In this document: positions 6,185-10,301 of the stretch, in pieces | Position numbering within the stretch: the first letter of the stretch is position 1 | Layout: each line of letters starts with the position of its first letter | Assembly: GCA_947178085.1 (NCBI GenBank) | Contig: CAMWWS010000068.1 | Coordinates: forward strand, 1-10,301 | Length of the DNA stretch: 10,301 nucleotides | Reading direction: 5' to 3' | From: an uncultured Lachnospiraceae bacterium | GTDB lineage: Bacteria; Bacillota_A; Clostridia; Lachnospirales; Lachnospiraceae | The notes under the pieces: model-generated | Told to the model about the DNA's origin: nothing | What the model saw: the letters and a program-made list of their open reading frames with translations, nothing else | The model's database searches: none | Program-made: the position numbers and the translations under genes

Positions 6185-6848
6185 CCTGTTTCCTCCATGC
6201 ATACCCTATTCCGTACACGGTTTTGATATAGTCTCCGGCATGAAGCTTGTCCCGCAGTCTTTTTACGCAGACTGACAGTGCATTTTCATCGACATACTCC
6301 GACTGTCCCCAAACATAGTCAATGAGAGTCTCTCTTGAAAGCGTGATTTCTTTATTTTCCATAAAAATCCGTAAAAGCTTCTGCTCTGTTTTACTAAGCT
6401 CCACCTTTTCCCCGCAGTAAAAGAACTCCATACGTTCAAAATCAAAAATCCAGTCATCGATTTTCTCTTTATGATTGCCCGAACTTTGTTCCAGTCTGCG
6501 AAGCTGCGTATTCACGCGCGCCCGGAGCACAGCAAGGGAAAAGGGCTTGGTTATATAATCCTCCGCCCCCGCTTCCAAGCCGGTCACAATATCGGTTTCC
6601 ATATCGTTTGCGGTCAAAAGAATGACGGCAGTGTCAGATTCCGCTTTCAATTCCTTCAGGAAATCAAAACCGCTTCCGTCCGGAAGGTTTACATCGAGAA
6701 TCACCAGTTCATAGGTATTTTCCCGCAGCTGTTCTTTAGCCATTCGTATCGTCCCGCAGGCGTGTGCCAAAATACTCTCGGAAGTCAGCGCACGGCACAA
6801 TCCTTCCGCCAGTGCTGAGTCATCCTCTATAATCAGAATGTGGTACAT
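6177..6848 (-). CDS. OmpR/PhoB-family response regulator
   Basis: A 223-residue two-domain regulator. The receiver (1-115) has the acidic pair E8/D9-D10, phosphoacceptor D52 in LVILDVNLPDGSGF, T79 (VILLTAND) and K101 in YITKPF. The C-terminal winged helix has SKTEQKLLRIFMENKE (about 146-161) and the recognition-helix region ENALSVCVKRLRDKLH, with wing YIKTVYGIGYAW. Its length is typical. It is the first gene after a promoter at 6906-6934 and overlaps the kinase gene by 8 bases. It probably controls the flanking ABC genes and perhaps itself. The ATG at 6848 has a modest GAGG eight bases upstream. No other start fits the conserved N-terminus. Confidence 0.95.
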   Translation of the reverse strand: MYHILIIEDDSALAEGLCRALTSESILAHACGTIRMAKEQLRENTYELVILDVNLPDGSGFDFLKELKAESDTAVILLTANDMETDIVTGLEAGAEDYITKPFSLAVLRARVNTQLRRLEQSSGNHKEKIDDWIFDFERMEFFYCGEKVELSKTEQKLLRIFMENKEITLSRETLIDYVWGQSEYVDENALSVCVKRLRDKLHAGDYIKTVYGIGYAWRKQDE

Positions 6849-6882
6849 GTGAAATGCCTCGTTTCCAAATAATCTTTCTTAC

Positions 6883-6893
6883 ATGTCTGACAT
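6883..6893 (-). promoter_or_regulatory. Short palindrome in the response-regulator leader
   Basis: ATGTC-T-GACAT (plus-strand reading) is a perfect 5-bp inverted repeat with one central base, placed just downstream of the predicted start near 6899 and upstream of the ribosome binding site. A protein bound here would block the promoter. It may be chance; only the symmetry is seen. Confidence 0.25.
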
Positions 6894-6900
6894 AATTCGG

Positions 6901-6940
6901 ATATCATTTTAGCATATAGCACCTGTTTTTACAATGATAT
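6901..6940 (-). repeat. Inverted repeat flanking the response-regulator promoter
   Basis: ATATCATT at 6901-6908 and its exact inverse AATGATAT at 6933-6940 enclose the promoter, with centres 32 bp apart, about three helical turns. One arm overlaps the -10 box and the other touches the -35 box, a layout suited to a dimeric or looping regulator. The spacing is too long for a simple hairpin terminator, and there is no T-run. Confidence 0.4.
6906..6934 (-). promoter_or_regulatory. Promoter of the response regulator / kinase / ABC pair B operon
   Basis: On the minus strand, -35 TTGTAA (6934-6929), a 17-base spacer ending in TGC, and -10 TAAAAT (6911-6906) form an extended -10 promoter with a start near 6899. 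It sits in the 136-base gap after the upstream permease, where no convincing intrinsic terminator is visible, so the regulator may be read from both this promoter and the upstream ABC promoter. Confidence 0.7.
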
Positions 6941-6984
6941 AGCAGGGCGTATTATTTCGTCTTCGTTCCGCCTTTATTTCATCT

Positions 6985-9408
6985 TTATTCTGTCTCCCTC
7001 AGCCTTTCCACCAGCGTTCTTCTTCTCATGATGATTAAAATAATTCCCGAAATAATTGCGGGTACGACCACAACCAGAACTGCATATCCGGTCAGATACC
7101 AAACGGGGAAATGCCAGTGAAGATAAGTTGCTGCATGCTCACGCATGGTCTGTATGAGAACATACCCCGCTGCCGTTCCGAAAATAACGGTAATGACGAT
7201 GTTTTTCACCGCAAGGATAAGTCCCTCTCCGATAATCATCTTCCTAAGCTGAGCGCCGCTCATTCCAATAGAACAGAGCATTGCGAATTCCCGCTTGCGG
7301 GCCATAGCGTTTGACACTAAGGTATTTACCAGATTTATAAGCGCAAACCCGATTATAAACGCCGAAAGTCCAAAGATAAAGACTTGAATCGAGTTATAAG
7401 ATAGTTCACCATTTTTTAGTTCGTCCGTAAATTTCTTCATTGAAAGATAGGGATTTTCATCAGTATAATTTTCAAGGAATTCTTTTACAATTGTATCATT
7501 TCGGTAATCATCAACCGAAATAATCAACCCATCGCTGAAATCATATCCTTCAGGAACCATGGTTTTTAAAAGTTCTTCAGGCATAAAAAACCAGCCTGTG
7601 TGTATAGTAAACAACTTTGCACTCTCATCGTTAATTTTATAAATATTTTCAACATCTCCCGCCACGGTAAAATAGTCCTCACGATAATTTTCACCATCAT
7701 ACCACCTGAATCTGACCTTGTCTCCTGTCTTGAATTCCCAACCGTATATTTCTTTTGCCACGAAGTTATCACTTACTATTATTTCCTTATTCTGCACCAT
7801 TCTGTCATAATCAAAAACTTCGCCTTCTTTCCGGCATTGTTCAAAAATATCGGTTTCATCTCTATCAAAGGGCATAACAGCGTCGTTTGTCTGATAATTA
7901 TTATACTCAAACGTAACATCAAAGCGTTCCCAGCGTGTTATTTTTTTCACGCCTTCCAAAGCTGCGATTTCCTCGTCAAGTTCCCTTGGGAAGGGATTGG
8001 TAAGCTGAATATCCGCAATACCGTGTTCAACTGTCTGCACTGCATTGTTTGATATACTAAGTACATAATCGCCAAAATAATAATGCATCTGGCGGGAATA
8101 TTCCTCACGGTTGAAAGAAGCCAGCAGCGTCGCTCCCGTAATAAAAAGTACCCCGCCTATGCCAAGAGAAACGGCGGTCATGGCAGATTTTTTCCTGTTG
8201 CTGTCCGAGCTTATTTTCGCAAGGCCAAAAGGCGTAAGCTTTCTTTTTCCGCGGACTTTGCCTTTTATTTCTCCTATATAGTCGTTCATTTTCGCTGCCT
8301 CTATGGGCGAAGCCAATGCCGCGATTTTGGCGGGCTTCCTTACAGAAAACATAACAGTAAGAGTGTTTGCAAATATAGTTAAAATCCAGATTTTAACCAT
8401 GTTAGGGAAATAGAATCCTTTCGGAATAATAAAATACGCAAAAACCGTACCCGTCAAAATACCAATCAGAGCCCCCACAATACTGAGAAAAATCCCCTCG
8501 TACCGAACGGTTTTCCTAATTTGCACGGAAGTCATGCCAATTGTTCGGAGCTGTCCGAACTGGCGTATTCTGCCGGTTACCGAGATATAGAAAATACTGT
8601 AAATTACAAACACGCTTACAAACAGTACTGCGGCGCTTGTCACAACAGTGAATAGTTTTTCATCAGCTGATAAACCTGACAGTCTTGTCGCAAATAAGCT
8701 GTTCTCTCCGATTTGATGTCTGGGTATTCCGTACTGCTCACCCATGCTGCGTATCTCGTTTAAAAAAGTCTGATCGTCCATGTCATCTGCACCGACAATT
8801 CTGACTGCTGCTGTATAGTTTAAGTTCTTAAGCTCTGCACCGTTTTGCGCATATTCTTCCGAAAGCATTATATCAAAGCCGCTTTCCGATTCTGTATCCG
8901 TAAATCCCGTAACCGTATATGTTTCGGTATTTCCGTCAAGCCATGTCACGGAAATCTCCGTACCGATAACAGGTTCGTTGCCTATTTTTCTCATATAAGC
9001 TTTTGATACCGCCGCTTCGTCGATTTTTTCAGGGTAACTGCCCTCTGTAATCAATGAACGGACATATTTGATCTTCTCCCCATCCTCGGAATAATATGAT
9101 GCACGGATGATGTAATTTTCAATCTCCATTACACTGCCAAGTTTATAAAGTATCATATCCTCGGTGCGTTCATCGTTTCTCAGATTTTCAATCTGCTCAT
9201 TGCTTAAGTCTCTGTATACTACCTGCGGCATTGTCGCAAGCTCCCGCTCCTCGGCTTTATCATAAGCGGCAGCAAACCCTGACAAGCCTGAAATAAGCGT
9301 TGCAGAAAGAGCGACGGTGATTATTATAAAAAGATTCCGCATTTTTCCCGATTTAAGGCTCCTCATTGTAAGCCTGCGCAAAATTCCACTGTTATTGTTC
9401 TTCAGCAT
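6985..9408 (-). CDS. ABC transporter permease, FtsX/MacB-like, two-domain (pair A)
   Basis: An 807-residue membrane protein with the same plan as the other permease: TM1 about 25-47, outer domain about 48-250, TM2-TM4 about 252-355, a basic cytoplasmic linker (about 357-410), TM5 about 412-431, outer domain about 432-672, and TM6-TM8 about 674-793. Coupling segments RIRQFGQLRTIGMTSVQIRK (280-299) and KREFAMLCSIGMSGAQLRKM (705-724) match the FtsX/MacB pattern, and the C-terminus is VERLRETE. The outer domains differ clearly from those of the paralogue and are almost free of cysteine (only C525), pointing to a different ligand or partner. The ATG at 9408 follows the ATPase stop by two bases, and an AGGAG lies inside the last ATPase codons, so the pair is translationally coupled. 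The substrate is unknown; export of, or response to, a peptide antimicrobial is a guess from family and context. Confidence 0.9.
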   Translation of the reverse strand: MLKNNNSGILRRLTMRSLKSGKMRNLFIIITVALSATLISGLSGFAAAYDKAEERELATMPQVVYRDLSNEQIENLRNDERTEDMILYKLGSVMEIENYIIRASYYSEDGEKIKYVRSLITEGSYPEKIDEAAVSKAYMRKIGNEPVIGTEISVTWLDGNTETYTVTGFTDTESESGFDIMLSEEYAQNGAELKNLNYTAAVRIVGADDMDDQTFLNEIRSMGEQYGIPRHQIGENSLFATRLSGLSADEKLFTVVTSAAVLFVSVFVIYSIFYISVTGRIRQFGQLRTIGMTSVQIRKTVRYEGIFLSIVGALIGILTGTVFAYFIIPKGFYFPNMVKIWILTIFANTLTVMFSVRKPAKIAALASPIEAAKMNDYIGEIKGKVRGKRKLTPFGLAKISSDSNRKKSAMTAVSLGIGGVLFITGATLLASFNREEYSRQMHYYFGDYVLSISNNAVQTVEHGIADIQLTNPFPRELDEEIAALEGVKKITRWERFDVTFEYNNYQTNDAVMPFDRDETDIFEQCRKEGEVFDYDRMVQNKEIIVSDNFVAKEIYGWEFKTGDKVRFRWYDGENYREDYFTVAGDVENIYKINDESAKLFTIHTGWFFMPEELLKTMVPEGYDFSDGLIISVDDYRNDTIVKEFLENYTDENPYLSMKKFTDELKNGELSYNSIQVFIFGLSAFIIGFALINLVNTLVSNAMARKREFAMLCSIGMSGAQLRKMIIGEGLILAVKNIVITVIFGTAAGYVLIQTMREHAATYLHWHFPVWYLTGYAVLVVVVPAIISGIILIIMRRRTLVERLRETE

Positions 9409-9410
9409 TT

Positions 9411-10085
9411 TCAGGCTCTCCTCTCTACAATCCTGCCGTCCTCAATCCTGACGATTCTGTCCGCAAGCTGTGCAATTTCAAGGTTGTGGGTAATCATCAC
9501 AAGAGTCTGATTATAGCTTTCCGCTGTCTGCTTTAAAAGTCCGAGGACCTCCTGACCCGTCTTGCTGTCAAGGTTTCCGGTAGGCTCGTCAGCAAGGATT
9601 ATTGCCGGTTTGAAAGCGATTGCCCTTGCGATTGCGGCACGCTGCTGCTGCCCTCCCGAAAGATTATTTGGAAAACGATCCAGCTTATCCTCAAGGTGAA
9701 GCATTTTTATAACGCCGTCTATAAATTTCCTGTCGGGTTTATTCCCGTCCAGCTCAATTGGCAGGACGATATTTTCGTAGACATTCAGCATTGGTACAAG
9801 GTTGTAGTTCTGGAAGACAAAGCCGATCTGTCTGCGGCGGAAAACAGTAAGTTCGTCGGGAGACATTCCGGCAATTTCCTTTCCTTCGATTTTGACGCTT
9901 CCGGAAGTAGGATTATCAAGTCCGCCCATCATGTTAAGCAGCGTGGACTTTCCGCTTCCCGAGGTTCCCACAACAGCCACGAATTCGCCCTGCTCAACGG
10001 AAAAATCAACGCCGTCCAGAGCTTTTACGAGGCTGTCGCCGCTGCCGTAGTATTTTTTTAGGTTTTCGGTTTTAAGTATGTTCAT
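9411..10085 (-). CDS. ABC transporter ATP-binding protein, MacB/LolD type (pair A)
   Basis: A 224-residue ATPase with intact Walker [10 protein letters not shown] (40-48, K46), Q-loop Q92, signature LSGGQ (142-146), Walker B IILADEP (162-168, E167) and H-loop H200. It energises the permease that begins two bases after its stop. The start at 10085 has AGGAG nine bases upstream. Relative to the ATPase at 4518-5186 most differences lie in the N-terminal strand, the segment around residues 63-78 and the helical region 110-137, while the permease-contacting Q-loop neighbourhood is almost unchanged; this could allow some cross-pairing with the other permease (inference). Confidence 0.95.
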   Translation of the reverse strand: MNILKTENLKKYYGSGDSLVKALDGVDFSVEQGEFVAVVGTSGSGKSTLLNMMGGLDNPTSGSVKIEGKEIAGMSPDELTVFRRRQIGFVFQNYNLVPMLNVYENIVLPIELDGNKPDRKFIDGVIKMLHLEDKLDRFPNNLSGGQQQRAAIARAIAFKPAIILADEPTGNLDSKTGQEVLGLLKQTAESYNQTLVMITHNLEIAQLADRIVRIEDGRIVERRA

Positions 10086-10122
10086 TTTGCTTTGCTCCTG
10101 TATATGAAGATTTTGTAATTTC

Positions 10123-10174
10123 AGTATAGACGGGAAATGTCACAAAAATATCTCAAATTTATGAAGAAATGGTA
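10123..10174 (-). promoter_or_regulatory. Promoter region of ABC pair A, probably activator-dependent
   Basis: On the minus strand TATACT (10128-10123) is a good -10, but no recognisable -35 lies 16-18 bases upstream. Upstream are two CATTTC copies (10171-10166 and 10139-10134), 32 bp apart, with T-rich blocks roughly every 11 bp between them. A missing -35 with helically phased repeats suggests activation by a response regulator, possibly the one encoded at 6177-6848. Confidence 0.4.
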
Positions 10175-10201
10175 AAGATGGATTTTTCAAGACGGTCGTT
10201 G

Positions 10202-10207
10202 TACAAT
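10202..10207 (+). promoter_or_regulatory. Possible plus-strand -10 box facing out of the window
   Basis: TACAAT, followed by ATAGAC, could be a -10 element for a rightward transcript starting near 10213. The hexamer 17 bases upstream (TGGATT, 10179-10184) is a poor -35. With the leftward -10 at 10123-10128 it would make a divergent, activator-dependent pair. Confidence 0.3.
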
Positions 10208-10210
10208 ATA

Positions 10211-10247
10211 GACAAATCAACGCAGGGCACGCTTGCGCTGCATTGTC
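10211..10247 (+). repeat. Imperfect hairpin at the right edge
   Basis: GACAA (10211-10215) pairs with TTGTC (10243-10247), and inside it GCAGGGC (10222-10228) pairs with GCGCTGC (10235-10241) with one mismatch around the loop ACGCTT. Neither strand has a T-run after it, so it is not a standard terminator. It would lie at the very 5' end of a rightward transcript from the TACAAT box. Confidence 0.35.
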
Positions 10248-10301
10248 AATGTCATTAAGTTTAGTATTTTCGTACCTTGAAAATTTAATAATAATCCTAA
10301 C

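Larger units (their letters stand above)
10086..10301. other. Intergenic region at the right edge, no gene supported
   Basis: These 216 bases hold no reading frame I would call a gene. They contain the leader and promoter area of ATPase A, a promoter-like TACAAT facing the other way, an imperfect hairpin at 10211-10247, and AT-rich sequence to the edge. A plus-strand gene starting beyond the window is likely but not seen. Confidence 0.6.

Noticed and set aside
6185..6202. Six-residue earlier start for the histidine kinase
   Set aside because: The ATG at 6184 has a TGGAGG at correct spacing and leads directly into the membrane segment; the earlier ATG lies within the regulator's last codons without a better signal.
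6940..6984. Intrinsic terminator after permease A
   Set aside because: Only a GGCG...CGCC pairing with a long interior and no T-run can be drawn; it is too weak to call.
7600..8052. Plus-strand open frame of 150 codons
   Set aside because: It is wholly antisense to a well-supported permease, has low-complexity hydrophobic content typical of antisense reading, and has no start signal.
1858..10085. Bce/Vra-type bacitracin resistance module
   Set aside because: The combination of ABC and two-component genes fits superficially, but both permeases have the duplicated FtsX layout with two outer domains and about eight spans, and the kinase has one span, so a Bce name would be misleading.
1..10301. 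Mobile element, CRISPR or tRNA/rRNA genes
   Set aside because: I saw no transposase or integrase motifs, no regularly spaced repeat array and no tRNA cloverleaf on either strand; transfer is suggested only by composition and gene content.

Overview
The window looks like chromosomal or accessory DNA of a low-to-moderate GC Firmicute, most probably a gut-type Clostridia (Lachnospiraceae or Oscillospiraceae-like). This rests on AGGAGG-type ribosome binding sites, TTGACA/TATAAT promoters, a class I T-box leader, two large two-domain FtsX/MacB-like ABC permeases beside an OmpR-type two-component system, and a DUF3781 protein. This is inference from gene style; no taxonomic marker is present. Every gene I can support lies on the minus strand, so the biological reading order runs from right to left.

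Right half (10085 to 1858): an ABC ATPase and its permease (9411-10085, 6985-9408), then an OmpR-family response regulator and a short histidine kinase (6177-6848, 5261-6184), then a second, paralogous ABC ATPase and permease (4518-5186, 1858-4506). The two ATPases are about 70% identical by hand alignment, whereas the permeases share only their membrane and cytoplasmic signature segments and differ in their outer domains. The kinase has a single N-terminal membrane segment and no outer sensor domain. The likely picture is a stress- or antimicrobial-sensing module in which one two-component system sits between two exporters or mechanotransmission-type (MacB/FtsX-like) complexes and probably controls them. 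The substrate cannot be read from the sequence. Candidate promoters lie before the first ATPase and before the regulator, and a tandem 11-bp repeat lies between kinase and second ATPase.

Left part (1860 to 1), visibly more AT-rich: a strong promoter (1799-1827) starts a leader of about 350 bases carrying a complete T-box riboswitch (tRNA-sensing) with stem I landmarks, T-box sequence 1561-1574 and a terminator at 1508-1553. It controls a class I SAM-dependent methyltransferase (647-1441) of unknown substrate. After this come a second promoter (568-596), a DUF3781 small protein (269-520) and, overlapping it by 4 bases, a stand-alone GyrI/AraC-effector-binding-like protein cut by the window edge (1-272).

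The most interesting element is the T-box in front of a methyltransferase: uncharged tRNA, with specifier read as CCG (Pro) or CGG (Arg), would switch on a modifying enzyme that is not a synthetase, amino-acid biosynthesis enzyme or transporter. Beside drug-type ABC systems and a drug-binding-type domain, this suggests a response to tRNA-charging stress, but that is inference. The right end (10086-10301) holds no gene I can support, only divergent promoter-like signals and an imperfect hairpin.
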